In this document: piece by piece, positions 22,827 through 34,089 of the stretch
How positions within the stretch are numbered: the stretch's first letter is position 1
Layout of the letters: each line of letters opens with the position of its first letter
Source: Triangularia verruculosa
Lineage: Eukaryota; Ascomycota; Sordariomycetes; Sordariales; Podosporaceae
NCBI GenBank assembly: GCA_033296885.1
Contig: MU863886.1
Span: 186,001 to 250,000 of the forward strand
Direction: 5' to 3'
Length of the DNA stretch: 64,000 nucleotides
Notes under the pieces: generated by a model
What the model saw: the letters and a program-made list of their open reading frames with translations, nothing else
Told to the model about the DNA's origin: nothing
Database searches by the model: none
Program-made: the position numbers and the translations under genes

Positions 22827-23618
22827 TTAAGCCTTCTCGTAGACCCAGTCGAAGGCAGCAGACTTGTAGCTGTTGACCTCCTCAGGCTTGAACCAGAGGT
22901 CAATCTCCTTCTTGGCGTTCTCGACGGAGTCGGAGCCGTGGCAAACGTTGCGGCCGACATCGATGGCGAAGTCACCACGGATGGTGCCAGGGGCGGAGGC
23001 AAGGGGGTTGGTGGCACCGAGGAGGACACGGCCAGTCTTGACGGCGTCACGGCCCTCCCAGACCATGGCGGCAATGGGGCCGGAAGACATGTCTGTTGGT
23101 AAAAACGGTCAGCATCTGAGGGGATAATGGTAGGTATCACGAGCTGTCACATACACTGGATAAGACCGGGGAAGAAGGGCTTGTCCTTGAGGTCCTCGTA
23201 GTGCTTCTCGAGGTGGGCCTGGCCAGGGGTGACGAGCTTCAAGGCAACGAGCTTGTAGCTGTACCGTGTTGTTAGCAGATGGCCAGAGCTGGGGAGAGCT
23301 TCGGCTTGGGTGGGGTCTAGCCCAATCCACGTACCCACGGTTCTCGAAGCGAGAGATGATGGGACCAACGAGGCCACGCTGTATCGGTTATTAGGATCAA
23401 ACATCATCTGGAAGCTCTATCGTGTTGTCGCGTACCTGGACGCCATCGGGCTTGATAGCAATGAAGCTGTTCACCGTTAGTTCATGAGACTGCGAAATGG
23501 CGGGGTAGAAACAAGATGAGAACAAGGATGGCGGGGTAATCGAGGGGCAGCCAAACTCAAAAGGGCTTGAAAAAGAGACAGAAGCTGGGGAAAAGACTTA
23601 CGTCTGCTCGGAAGACAT
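22827..23618 (-). CDS. NDK1: Nucleoside diphosphate kinase
   Basis: Five exons (23618-23602, 23466-23436, 23378-23335, 23258-23155, 23092-22827) give 153 residues, the standard NDPK length. The first four exons are very short (17, 31, 44 and 104 nt). The ATP-binding KPDGVQRGLVG segment, the Kpn-loop region and the catalytic His at residue 117 in GRNVCHGSDS are all present. The enzyme transfers the gamma phosphate between nucleoside triphosphates through phospho-His; in Neurospora the orthologue also affects light signalling. A CT-rich tract just upstream (about 23620-23690 read on minus) looks like the core promoter. The frame stays open for 99 codons upstream of this ATG (see findings). Confidence 0.96.
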
Positions 23619-24565
23619 TTTGGCTAGTTCTTGGGACTCTGGGGGAGAATTGACAAGATGTGGTGATGGAGGAGAGGAAGAAGAGGGAAAAACGGAATTT
23701 TGTTCGAAAGCCGCTGGAGCCCGAACAGCTGAGGAGGGTCGGGAGAAGGTGGGGTCGAAACCGTCAGAAAAGACCACAGCCGTTAACACAACGACCCACA
23801 TTAGGAGGACATAGAATGCAGGAGATTCGTTCCCAAACATTCCCCGATACCTGCCCAGCCAACCACCGCCATCTGGTTGCTGCCGCCTCGGAACAGCTGT
23901 GTCTGTACTCGGCATGACGGATCGAATCACAGGCACCCGATGTACCAGGTGCTTCTCTCACAGCTCGACGACAATTGACCGCCTCGGAATCTTCAAAGGT
24001 GGCTTGCTGATAGTGACGTTGAAGGTAGCTAAGAAACAGCAATATGTGGATTATCGTCAATGTTTGGCCTCCTAAAAAGAACAACTAATAATGGCGAATG
24101 TTGAAGCCGTCTTGAAGAAGATATGGCCTATAATCTTGGAGCCCAATGGCGAGGTTATCCACCGCATCACCAATACATATTCGCCTAAACACCCACTCAG
24201 GTGGCTAAAGTCATCATTCAGGGTTAAGGGAGAGTGGATGAAGAAGTTGCTTGGCGGCAGGGTTGGCTATGGGCGGAGCACCAAGCAGGGGCCCGGTCCC
24301 TGTCTCAGGAGAAAGGTGGCCAATCCAGATTGGGAGCTTTCAAGATGGGACAGCTTCCCAGTTGCCAACTCAAAACATCCCAACTTTGAACCTGGACTCC
24401 CAACGGTGAAAAAGCCATTGAATTTTGTTGCATTTCGGAGTCTACCGAATGCACACGGTGACGGCTTAAACGCCAAATTCCTTCTTTTTCTCGCGTCTGC
24501 TCTTTGTTTTCCCGTGTACTCTACAGTGCATTGCGACAGCGCCTTGAGCGTTGCTAGCCGCCGCC

Positions 24566-27500
24566 ATGCACCTCTCAGGCCCGCTGTCCGGGAGGTGGAC
24601 AGCTTATTTAGGGCTGATATCTACACTTTCCGGAGTCTTTACACCAGCAGGTAGGGCTTGCCATGGGTGCTGTGCATGTTTTGACAACTGGTGATTGACA
24701 TTGTGTTAGTTGCCGTCAAGGAGCATGATTTCAAGAAGTGCCACCAGTCAGGCTTCTGTTCCCGAAACCGAGCGCTCGCTGACCACGTCCTCTCCTCCAA
24801 CTCCTGGTCATCTCCATACACCATTGTTCCCGAATCCGGGTCCTTCAGGGATGGGCAGTATCAGGCTACTGTACTGAAGACTATCAATGACAACGGCGAT
24901 ACCGTTCGACTGCCTCTCACCGTTTCTTTCCTCGAGTCCGGCACCGCGCGAGTCACGATCGATGAAGAGAAGAGACAAAAGGGCGAGATTGAATTGCGCC
25001 ATGACAGCAAAGCCAGAAAAGAGCGCTACAATGAAGCCGAGAAGTGGGTTGTTGTTGGAGGCCTGACTCTCGACAAGGAAGCAAAGGTGGAAGCCGAGGA
25101 CAAGTCTCAGCTTACCGTCAAGTATGGACCTACCTCCAACTTCGAGGCCGTCATCAAATTTTCTCCCTTTGGAATCGATTTCAAGCGCGACGGAGTTAGT
25201 CAGATCAAGTTCAACGACCAGGGTCTTCTGAATGTAGAACACTGGAGGCCAAAGATCGAGAAGCCGGCTGTCGAGAACAAGGAAACCCCCGAAGGCGAGC
25301 AGAATCAGGAGAACAAGGAGGAAGAAAAGAAGGAGGAAGAACCTAAGGGCGAGGATGAGAGCACTTGGTGGGACGAGTCCTTCGGCAGCAACACCGACTC
25401 GAAGCCCCGTGGCCCCGAAAGTGTTGGTCTTGACATCACTTTCCCCGGCTTCGAGCATGTCTTTGGCATTCCTTCTCACACTGGCCCTCTGTCGCTCAAG
25501 ACAACGCGCGGTGGGGACGGCAGCTATAGCGAGCCATACAGGCTTTACAACGCTGATGTCTTTGAGTACATCCTGGACAGCCCAATGACGCTCTATGGCA
25601 ACATTCCTTTCATGCAGGCTCATCGCAAGGGGTCCAGCGTTGGCGTCTTCTGGCTCAACGCTGCGGAAACTTGGGTCGATATCACCAAGGGCAAGGACTC
25701 CAAGAACCCTCTGTCTCTTGGTATCGGCTCCAAGACCAGCACCCATACTCACTGGTTCTCGGAAAGTGGCCTTCTGGACGTCTTTGTCTTCCTTGGCCCA
25801 ACTCCCAAGGATCTCACTGCCAAGTACGGAGAGCTCACTGGCACTACCACCATGCCCCAGGAGTTCGCCCTTGGCTACCACCAGTGCCGCTGGAACTATG
25901 TCTCGGATGAAGATGTCAAGGATGTTGACCGCAAGATGGACAAGTTCAAGATGCCCTATGATGTTATCTGGCTCGATATTGAGTACACCGATGACAAGAA
26001 GTACTTCACTTGGGATCAGCACAGCTTCAAGGACCCTATCGGCATGGGCAAGCAACTAGAGAGCCACGGTCGTCAGCTGGTCACTATCATTGACCCACAT
26101 ATCAAGAACACTGACAATTACCCGGTGGTCGCCGAGCTCAAATCTAAGGACTTGGCCGTCAAGAACAAGGATGGAAATATCTTCGAGGGTTGGTGCTGGC
26201 CCGGCAGCTCTCACTGGATTGATGCCTTCAAGCCTGCTGCCCGTGAATGGTGGGCTTCTCTCTTCAAGTATGACAAATTCAAGGGCACCATGGAGAACAC
26301 CTGGATCTGGAACGACATGAATGAGCCATCTGTCTTCAACGGCCCCGAGACCACCATGCCCAAGGACAACCTCCACGATGGCAACTGGGAGCACCGCGAT
26401 CTCCACAACCTCAACGGCATGACATTCCACAATGCCACCCATCACGCCCTCAAAACCCGCAAGCCAGGTGAACTTCGTCGCCCCTTCGTGCTCACCCGCG
26501 CCTTCTTCGCCGGTTCTCAGCGCGTTGGTGCCATGTGGACTGGTGACAACACGGCCGAGTGGGGCCATCTCAAGGAGTCCATCCCCATGATCCTGTCCCT
26601 AAACATTGCAGGCTTTCCCTTCTCTGGCGCTGATGTCGGCGGGTTTTTCGGCAACCCTGACAAGCAGCTCTTGACTCGTTGGTACCAAGCCGGTGCTTTT
26701 TACCCCTTCTTCCGCGCCCACGCCCACATTGATGCCCGCCGTCGCGAGCCTTACCTCATGGGCGAGCCCTACAACACCATCATCGCTGCTGCCCTTCGCC
26801 TCCGTTACAGCCTCCTGCCAACATGGTACACCGCCTTCCATCAGTCCCACATCGATGGCACTCCCATCGTCAAGCCATTGTATTTCACCCACCCCGATGA
26901 AGAGGCTGGTTTCCCCGTCGACAACCAGTTCTTCGTCGGCAGCACCGGCTTGCTCGTCAAGCCCGTTACTGAGGAGAACAAGAACACGCAAGACATCTTC
27001 ATCCCCGACAACGAGGTTTACTACGATTACTTTACCTACAACGTCGTGGCTTCTGGTAAGGCCGGCAAGTCCGTCATCGTCGATGCTCCCCTTGAGAAGC
27101 TCCCTCTTCTCATGCGTGGCGGCCACATATTCCCCCGTCGTGACATTCCGCGCCGCTCTTCTCAGCTCCAGAAGTGGGATGACTACACTCTGGTGCTCAC
27201 CATCCCCAAGGACAGCAAGCACGCCGAGGGCGAATTGTATGTCGATGACGGTGACTCGTATGACTTTGAGCAGGGCCAGTACATCAACCGCAAGTTCGTC
27301 TTTGACGGTTCTGCCAAGACGATCACATCAGTTGATAAGGAGGGCAGAGATAGCAAGGAGATTAAGGAGGGTGAGTGGCTCAAGAAGATGGCGGGTGTCA
27401 AGGTCGACAAGATCCTTGTCGTCGGTGCAGAGGAGGCGGAGTGGAAGAAGAGAAGCGAGGTCAAGGTTGTGGACGGGGAGGGCAAGACCTGGAATGCCAA

Positions 27501-27603
27501 GGTGGAGTTTACGCCTGCTGATAAGGCCACCGGGAGGGCGAGCTTTGCCGTCATCAAGAAGGTTGACGCGAAGATTGGAGGGGATTGGAAGATTGAGCTT
27601 TAG
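24566..27603 (+). CDS. ROT2: Glucosidase II alpha subunit, GH31
   Basis: Two exons: 24566-24650 and 24710-27603, giving 992 residues. The ATG at 24566 has a strong context (cgccgccATG) and exon 1 encodes a signal peptide (about 28 residues, ending near VFTPA). The frame in exon 2 runs back to a GTG at 24691, which is intron. The GH31 barrel has the nucleophile Asp at about residue 564 in WNDMNEPSVF and the acid/base Asp at about 641 in MWTGDN. A highly acidic, Lys/Glu-rich insertion occupies about residues 217-246. Glucosidase II trims the two inner glucoses from N-glycans in the ER lumen for the calnexin cycle. The C-terminus has no HDEL-type signal, as expected, because retention depends on the beta subunit. 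Confidence 0.96.
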
Positions 27604-29057
27604 ATGGCTCATGGATCGAGCGAAAAGTAAGATGCTTTCTGGTATATGTTTCTTTGGACCGCGAAGGAAAGAAAGCATTCCTATGAAACTGTTCATATTG
27701 CGACCATTTGAAGCTGTTGTTTTATCTAGCTTTGCTTATACAATGCATGGTATATGCTGTGCAACAGGAGGCTGTGTTGTGTGTGTGTGTGTGTGTGCAT
27801 ACATAGCCTATGCTTGTGTTTATTTGTTTGCATCACAGAGACAAAGTTTTATGCTCTTACAGATACACAGCTTATGGAACGTTGGAGAAGTTTGTGTGAG
27901 GATATCGGCCTTACTCTTGTTGAGCTCTTTTCAGAATTCGGGAATGTCTTTTTGACCTTGTACAACAACGACACAGTGGTGGGCTGTGGTCGGTGGCCGC
28001 CTTTTTCTTCGCCTTCAATATTGACCGGACTAGGACTGGACTGGCGGCAGAAGATGTTGAAGACGGATGGAAAATTCCATATTACGAAGTTTGACACGAG
28101 CGGTAAGCCGGCTAGGATGAAGCGGTACCTTGCATAACGCAGCGGCCATATACAACGGGCGCCGCGTAACTGCAGTCTTCCACGTTACGCGGACGGGGTT
28201 GCACAGCGCATGCTACAACATGTATGCATTCACTCACGAGCTTTTCGGGACACTAGAAAACTGATGTGGCGCTCTTTTCCTACGCCGTTTTTTTTTTTCA
28301 TATTTCTGGAGAATGAAAGAATTCTCGTATTCCCAATGAAAGTCCAATAACTTGAAGGGGGCGCTGTAGCACACAGCAGAGATCCGAACCATGTTGCGAC
28401 AAAGCGAGGTTAACCCCCCCCTCCTGAATGGGGTCCGACTTTGAGTGGATGAGCGTTGATCAACATTCGGTTGTGCCACGCAGCCCACTCCGTTGTGTGC
28501 GCTGCGCCGTTGGATACCAGGCCACCACAGCCCAGGGATCGGGGGATTTCCTGGGGCCAATGGTGCCAATTGATGGATTTGAACGGTCTCAACGGCGAAA
28601 CGAATTCTTTTATACTAATGGGCAAAAATCGGGCAGTTTTAGAAACCGAACAATTGATTGGGCCAACCGGTAAGTTGCTGTGTTTGGAATTGATTGACCG
28701 TTTCTCCCTTTTTGTGAGCGGGGAATAAAGGGGAATGTGGTAACCTATAAAAAAGGGGTGGTGGTATGCTTGTCATGCTCGCCCCCCTCCCTGTCCTAGG
28801 AGGTTTGTGTTTGGTAGGTGTACATTGCTCTACCAAGGAAGATCTGCAAGGCACAACCGAGAGGTCCTTTTCGCTCGTTTTTAAAAGAGAAGACAAAATT
28901 CTCCTGTGGTACCTTTCTTTTTTGGATTTTCTTGTCCATTGCATCCCTTTCTTTTTCGGTTTCTTTTTGGTGGTTTCAGTTAATACTCCCAGAGGAAAAG
29001 GGACATCGCTCGTTTGCACTTACACCCACTTCAAAACATCACAACTCTTCAGTCAAG
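27604..29057. other. Intergenic region with a TG microsatellite
   Basis: This 1.45 kb stretch holds the glucosidase 3' UTR and the promoter of the eqolisin-like gene. A T-rich run lies near 28289-28300 and a CT/T-rich leader at 28915-28975, just before the secreted protein gene. No conserved coding region is seen. Confidence 0.55.
27778..27797. repeat. (TG)10 microsatellite
   Basis: Ten uninterrupted TG units lie about 175 bp downstream of the glucosidase II stop codon, probably in or just beyond the 3' UTR. Confidence 0.95.
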
Positions 29058-29975
29058 ATGAAGACAACCACTCTTTTTGCCGGCATCTCTCTCGCCACCA
29101 CGGCCATGGCAACAGCCATTCCCATGTTCCCTACCCTCCCCGTTCGCAGCAACACCCGCCCCATCCGCCTACTGCACACAGCACCCAAGCCTTACAGCTC
29201 GCCTCCTCTATTCCAAGGCGCACGTATCTTCTCCCAGGCTCAAACTGAGGAATCCACGATCGGCGGTGCTGCTGTTGCTGCTGCCGGCTCAGACCACAAA
29301 GTCACCTCTGTCTCGGCGGCGTTTGTAGTCCCCCATGCGCGTATGCCCACCACCGGTCCCACAGCCAACAACTCGGCGGGAATGTACGCCGCCTCTTTTC
29401 ATGTTGGTATCGACTCCTTCAATGCCGGCTGCGGTGCAGACAAGAACCGATTTATCCGGGCTGGAGTGGATGTCTTTTGGGATGGCGCCGTTGATGGCGA
29501 GCAAAATCCCTGGGTGTGGTATCAGTCCTCTCCTACTGACGAGGATGGACTCGGTTTCACGAACTTCTCCGTGGCGGCGGGAGACCTGGTCAGGTTCAGC
29601 GTTACAGGGGCAGAGGTGAAAGTTGAGAACTTCGGGGCCAATGTCACCTGTGTCAAGGGGCTGAAGGCTAAGCAGAGTGTGGTTCAGAAGATTGATGGGG
29701 AGGGACTGTGCGGAGGGGAGGCGGCGTGGGCGGTAGAGGACTTCCCTCTGGCCGGATTGCCCAACTTCCCGGTTCCCTTGGCGGACTTTGGAGGGGTTGT
29801 GTTTAAGGAGGTTGAGGTTGGGTTCGAGGGGGGGAGCAATGAGACGGTGAGCAAGAATGCGGAGGGTGCAGAGGTTAGAGACGTCAGGTTGGCTGCTCAG
29901 GGCGGCAGATTGACAGCTTGCGAGGTTATCGAGGGTGGGAAGAAGGTCAAGTGTGACAGGGTTGTGGAGGAGTGA
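29058..29975 (+). CDS. Secreted eqolisin (peptidase G1)-like protein, probably inactive
   Basis: A single exon of 305 residues. The ATG at 29058 begins a signal peptide (MKTTTLFAGISLATTAMATA); the frame is open further upstream but that part is not signal-like. The mature part has the G1 fold signature: VSAAFVVPH, YAASFHVGIDSF, AGVDVFW, WVWYQSSP, GDLVRFSV and AWAVEDFPLAGLPNFPVPLADFG. In active eqolisins the dyad is a Gln (in LQ.GVD) and a Glu (in the AEW segment). Here the Gln position is Arg134 and the AEW Glu position is Ala223 (AAWAVED). It is therefore probably a non-catalytic secreted relative. A propeptide of about 60 residues would precede the domain. The family call is fairly secure; loss of activity is inference from motif alignment by eye. 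Confidence 0.82.
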   Translation: MKTTTLFAGISLATTAMATAIPMFPTLPVRSNTRPIRLLHTAPKPYSSPPLFQGARIFSQAQTEESTIGGAAVAAAGSDHKVTSVSAAFVVPHARMPTTGPTANNSAGMYAASFHVGIDSFNAGCGADKNRFIRAGVDVFWDGAVDGEQNPWVWYQSSPTDEDGLGFTNFSVAAGDLVRFSVTGAEVKVENFGANVTCVKGLKAKQSVVQKIDGEGLCGGEAAWAVEDFPLAGLPNFPVPLADFGGVVFKEVEVGFEGGSNETVSKNAEGAEVRDVRLAAQGGRLTACEVIEGGKKVKCDRVVEE

Positions 29976-30326
29976 TGATGGATTCTAATGGGTGTCTAAA
30001 GCAAAAGTGCGAAAGTACCATGAAGGGACTTGGATGGCTGCAGAATAGGTCACGAGTAATACCGAGTAATACAATGAATAGATGAACATTCTAGCATTGC
30101 ATCCCAAATCAGTCAGTCAGCTCAGCTCGTAGGAAGGAACATGCCGCGCTCGATACTGGATATTCGAATGCAGGAACGACGCAGCACATTGGAAGTCGCT
30201 TTTTGAGTTGTAGCCTTCATGATTTGACGCTTCCGATTGGTCCACTGCCACCTCTTAGGCACCAATACGCCCACAACTCCTCAAGTCGTCCTCTTCCTTA
30301 GGTAGCTTGAATCCACTATCAGCAAG

Positions 30327-31519
30327 ATGTCTCACCGCGAGAAACTACCCCATTTTCGAAATTCTTTCCGATCGAGAAATGGCAGAGTGTAGCAATGACC
30401 GACAACCTTTGTCAACAATGCCAAGTTGTGGAGCACTAAACCTGAGGATCTTCCCGATGAGGAGGAGGGAAGACTTGTCAAACGGACTCTGTCCGAGGAT
30501 GCCATAGAGAACTGCCGACTGTGTAACTTCTTTGCCCAGGCAGCTCGCTTTTATACCGGTGGTATGAAGAGTACATACCTCAACTCGGAAGGGCTGCCCG
30601 AGGTGTCTCTTCGTTTAGATACATGGGAGAGATCTGCCGTAGAAGCACTTGTTGATTCGTACTGGCACCCATTATCCTACTCATCGCGGGAGTTGTGGTT
30701 CCACGTTTTTGCCGGCGGCACTGGTAGAAGAAACGGAAGGGGCCGGCCGGGTTTTCATTATGTCGAACAATTACACGGTTTCATCGAGAACTACATTACA
30801 CGAGATCTGACCAATATGCTGGAACAGGCGACAATAACTCGGCGTTGGCCGTAAGTCTGTCTTGGAAGATGAACAACTTGAGACGTCGACGTGAGTTCCC
30901 GAGCTGGACATGGGTCGGATGCATGTCGGTGAAGAGAGTCAGAGGGAGCTCGTTCTATCTCGGCACGGATGAGCGTTGGCATTTTTCGTCGGATTTTACA
31001 CCTTACATCACATCAATTGACATCTATTTTGGAGATGGCGAGATCGCTCAATGGTCGACCAGTGATGGACGGGGGTATCGGAAGAAGATTCTTGAGAAAT
31101 CATCGAAACCTGGCATGTCTGAGTTACCACGAATCCTGTTGATAACGGGGTGGCTGTTCGAACTTACTGTCGTGGCAGTGGATTATCCAAGCAGTGGGAC
31201 CGTGACGACTTTTTTCCACACCGTCGAGATCAGGGAACAGTATCAACGGCCTGTGTCCTTTGGTATCGAGCTAGACCAACGGATGTTGTTCTTCCCTGCC
31301 AACAACGAGGGCAGCCGAAAACACACTTTCACCTGCCTACTCCTCGCCAAAATAGGCAGGGCCACTGATCGAAGCACGCTGGTATTTCTGGTCCTCAACC
31401 CAGTGCCCGAGACTGAAGCGCTATTGCAGACCTACGAGCGCCTGGATTGCTGGACTCTGACATCAAGCACGCCTATTCTGCGGTACGATGATGCGATATT
31501 GAAAGCAGGCCACTGTTGA
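30327..31519 (+). pseudogene. Decayed HET-domain (heterokaryon incompatibility) gene
   Basis: Pieces of a HET-type protein are present in different frames. A short ATG-initiated frame at 30395 carries NLCQQCQ, an N-terminal Cys pair typical of HET proteins, but stops quickly. Another frame (about 30429-30854) contains ENCRLCNFF and later LHGFIENYITRDLT. A third frame (to 31519) contains REFPSWTWVGC, the conserved region after the HET domain, and about 200 further residues. The central HET core with the ALSYVWG block is absent. At least two frame changes and one internal deletion are needed, and no simple set of introns restores the protein. It is best read as a pseudogene. Compare the intact HET gene at 58552-61157. 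Confidence 0.72.
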
Positions 31520-31604
31520 TTCAGACATAATGCTATTGTATTGCAATAATCGGGATGTCGTTATGTATGTAGCCTCTCAGGGAACACAGAGGGCTTCGGG
31601 CTGG

Positions 31605-31612
31605 CATATATC
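31605..31612 (+). promoter_or_regulatory. Upstream TATA-type box of the 5S rRNA gene
   Basis: CATATATC is centred about 29 bases before the 5S start at 31638. Neurospora 5S genes require a TATA-like D box at about this distance, so the position supports an active gene. Confidence 0.7.
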
Positions 31613-31637
31613 AGGGCTCATCCCGCAACAAACAATC

Positions 31638-31757
31638 ACATACGACCATACCCAGCTGAAAATACGGGATCCCGTCCGCTCTCCCCTAGTCAAACAGCTG
31701 AGGGCTGAACTAGTACTCAGGTGGGTGACCACTGGGGAATCCTCGGTGTTGTATGTT
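31638..31757 (+). rRNA. 5S ribosomal RNA gene
   Basis: A 120-base segment begins ACATACGACCATA and ends GTTGTATGT, and these ends pair to form helix I. Internal conserved blocks include GATCCCGTCCGCTC (the region of the internal promoter), CTAGTACT, GGTGGGTGACCAC and GGGAATCC. The CCCAGCTG arm pairs with CAGCTGAGGG, as required for helix II. The overall sequence is close to filamentous ascomycete 5S RNAs. A TATA-like box lies at about -29, and T runs follow immediately, so the gene looks functional. It is a lone copy, consistent with the dispersed 5S genes known in Neurospora and relatives rather than location inside the rDNA repeat. Confidence 0.95.
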
Positions 31758-31770
31758 TTTGCTCTTTTTG
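31757..31770 (+). terminator. RNA polymerase III T-run terminator of the 5S gene
   Basis: Two runs of five T (31757-31761 and 31766-31770) directly follow the 5S 3' end, the standard pol III stop signal. Confidence 0.8.
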
Positions 31771-31819
31771 GTTCCACTTGACTCCATCACCAGATCTTGG
31801 CAAAGCTTAACATATATGT

Positions 31820-31835
31820 TTAACCCTAACCCTTA
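31820..31835. repeat. Interstitial telomere-like motif
   Basis: TTAACCCTAACCCTTA contains two consecutive CCCTAA-type units. It lies about 60 bp downstream of the 5S gene. Two units can occur by chance. Confidence 0.6.
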
Positions 31836-32458
31836 GAATTGTCCAAGCCCCGCCACTTGAGCTTTCAGCTCGAACAGCTTCATCCTAGGGACTGACTATA
31901 GCACAAGCCATTTGGGTTATTTCCTTGTCTAGTAGATCAGTTCAATCGATCCAGGAGAATGACAATCCATTCAGAATCTCAATCTTTTATGTCGAACATA
32001 GCAAGAGCGGTCCAGACTTCAGCTCGCTCCGCAGCCTTTTTTGTCGCCACTTCCCGATAGATACCGATGCTACCCTTCGGCACTTTCAACACCATCATAA
32101 AAATATTAACCAATAAACCGAGGGAGAGTTTATCAACGATCCAGTTCCACAACAGCAAAAGCCTATGTCTCAGTCTCCCCGATCGCGGTAACTCAGTTCC
32201 CCAATCCCTTCGGCCAAGCTATCAAGAGTGGATCCTTCCTTCTTGCAGCATCTGCACACAAGGAGACGAACCCTCTGAGCCAAGCAGATCTGGACTCGAT
32301 AGGGCAAGAACTTTTTTTTTTTCACCTTGAAGAGTGTTTACATTGACTGTTGACTCATTTTTGAGTTGACTTTCTATATCTTTGTCTTCGATATTGTACT
32401 CTTCGAATTTAGAGACGGAAGTTCATCCGAGGTTCTTCGTCTTATCATTTGAGTCAGG

Positions 32459-34089
32459 ATGGCCGCCATGGACGAGAAGCTCGAAGAGAAACCGCCATAC
32501 GCCGTTGATGTTGATACCGAGAAAAACGCAGCAGCTGTGACCGCAAATGATGGTCCTGTTACAACATGGACTCGGGTTTGTGATCTGGCTCACAAGGCGA
32601 TTGTTTTTGGGCGGGTAGAGTTGAGGGGTGTGGCGCCTATTCCGATCAAGGAACGGACGCTGGATAGGACGGTCAACATCTTTACTCTGTGGTGGTCTAT
32701 GAATGCCAACATATTGCCGTGGGTATACATCACTTCCTGATTATCTGAACAAATCACTGACATGATGTGATAAAGTATCGCTTTCGGCATGATCGGTCCT
32801 GCGTCTGGCTTGAGTCTACGAGACAGCGCTCTGGTCATCTTATTCTTCGTACTCTTAACCACGCTCCTACCGGCATATCTCTCAACTCTGGGACCAAAGA
32901 TTGGCATGAGGCAAATGATCCAAGCTCGATACAGCTATGGGTAAGCACCACCCTACCAACCCCCAAAACACAAAAAATGCTCATCGTATAAAACAGCCGC
33001 TACATCGTCTCCATCCCCGTCTTCCTCAACCTGGCCACCATGACGGGCTTCTGCATCATCATCGCCGTCATCGGTGGCCAGTGCCTCTCCGCCGTCGCCG
33101 ACGGCAACCTCAGCGTCACCGTCGGCATCGTCATCATCTCCCTCGTCACCCTCGTCATCTCCTTTTGCGGCTACAAATGGCTGCACATCTACGAGCGGTA
33201 TGCCTGGATCCCCGCCTTCATCGCCTTCATCGTCGCCGCCGGCTGCGGAGGCAAAGACCTCGCCAACCAAGTCCCCACCCAGCCTGCGAAAGCCTCCGCC
33301 GTCTTGTCCTACGGCATGATCATGGCTTCGTACGTGGTCCCCTGGGCGTGCTTGGCATCCGACTTTACCACATACCTCAAGCCCGGGACCTCCTCCGTCA
33401 AAATCTTTTGCTACTCTTACTTCGGCCTCGCCACCCCGACGATCCTCCTCATGACGCTGGGCGCTGCCGTCGGCGGCGCCATCCCCAACAACCCGCACTG
33501 GCAGGCCAAGTACGACGAGTCTCTCGTCGGCGGCATCCTCGACGCCATGCTCGCCCCCGCCGGCGGCTTTGGCAAATTTCTGGTGGTGGTCCTCGCGTTC
33601 ACCCTGCTCGGCAACCTGGCGGCAACGTCGTACAGCATCACGCTCAACTTCCAGATGCTGGTGCCCGTCCTGTTCAAGGTGCCCCGGTACATGTTCAGCA
33701 TCGTGCTCGTGGCCATCATGATCCCCGTCAGCATCGCCGCGGCGGACAACTTCTTCCTCAACATGGAGAACTTTTTGGCACTGATTGGGTACTGGAGCTC
33801 GGCGTTTCTGGGCGTGGTGCTGGTCGAGCACTTTGTGTACAGGAAGGGAGACTGCAGTCGGTATGACCCCGAGGCGTGGAACGATGCTAGTTTGCTGCCC
33901 TGGGGGGTGGCGGCGTTGGCAAGTTCGGCACTCTGTTTTGCGGTCGTGGTGCCGAGTATGGCGCAAGTGTGGTGGACGGGACCGATCGCGAAGACGACGG
34001 GTGATATCGGGTTCGAGCTGGCTTTTGTTGTGTCTGCGTTGTTGTATGTACCTTTGAGGTGGGTGGAGAGAAGGTACTTGGGAAGGTGA
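32459..34089 (+). CDS. NCS1 family nucleobase (purine-cytosine) permease
   Basis: Three exons, 32459-32718, 32776-32940 and 32997-34089, give 505 residues. The first intron interrupts the conserved NILP|IAFG segment, and the second the YSYG|RY segment. About 10-12 hydrophobic segments follow an N-terminal cytoplasmic tail of about 75 residues. Motifs fit the Fcy-type cytosine-purine permeases: WWSMNANILP in TM1, GLSLRDSALVILFF after TM1, and the SDFTTYLKP loop. These are proton symporters that import cytosine and purines. A second ATG three codons downstream (gccgccATGG) has a better context and may be the real start. The 3' end converges with the next gene (about 196 bp between stops). Substrate cannot be settled by eye. 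Confidence 0.92.

Noticed and set aside
24091..24654. 187-codon plus-strand frame upstream of glucosidase II
   Set aside because: It overlaps the glucosidase signal-peptide exon in another frame and has no recognisable domain; most likely promoter and leader sequence.
24808..26055. 415-codon open frame antisense to glucosidase II alpha
   Set aside because: It mirrors the codon bias of a highly conserved GH31 gene on the other strand, begins at no convincing start and has no domain.
27754..28137. 127-codon frame with CVCVCV run after glucosidase II
   Set aside because: The run is only the translated TG microsatellite; the rest has no similarity I recognise.
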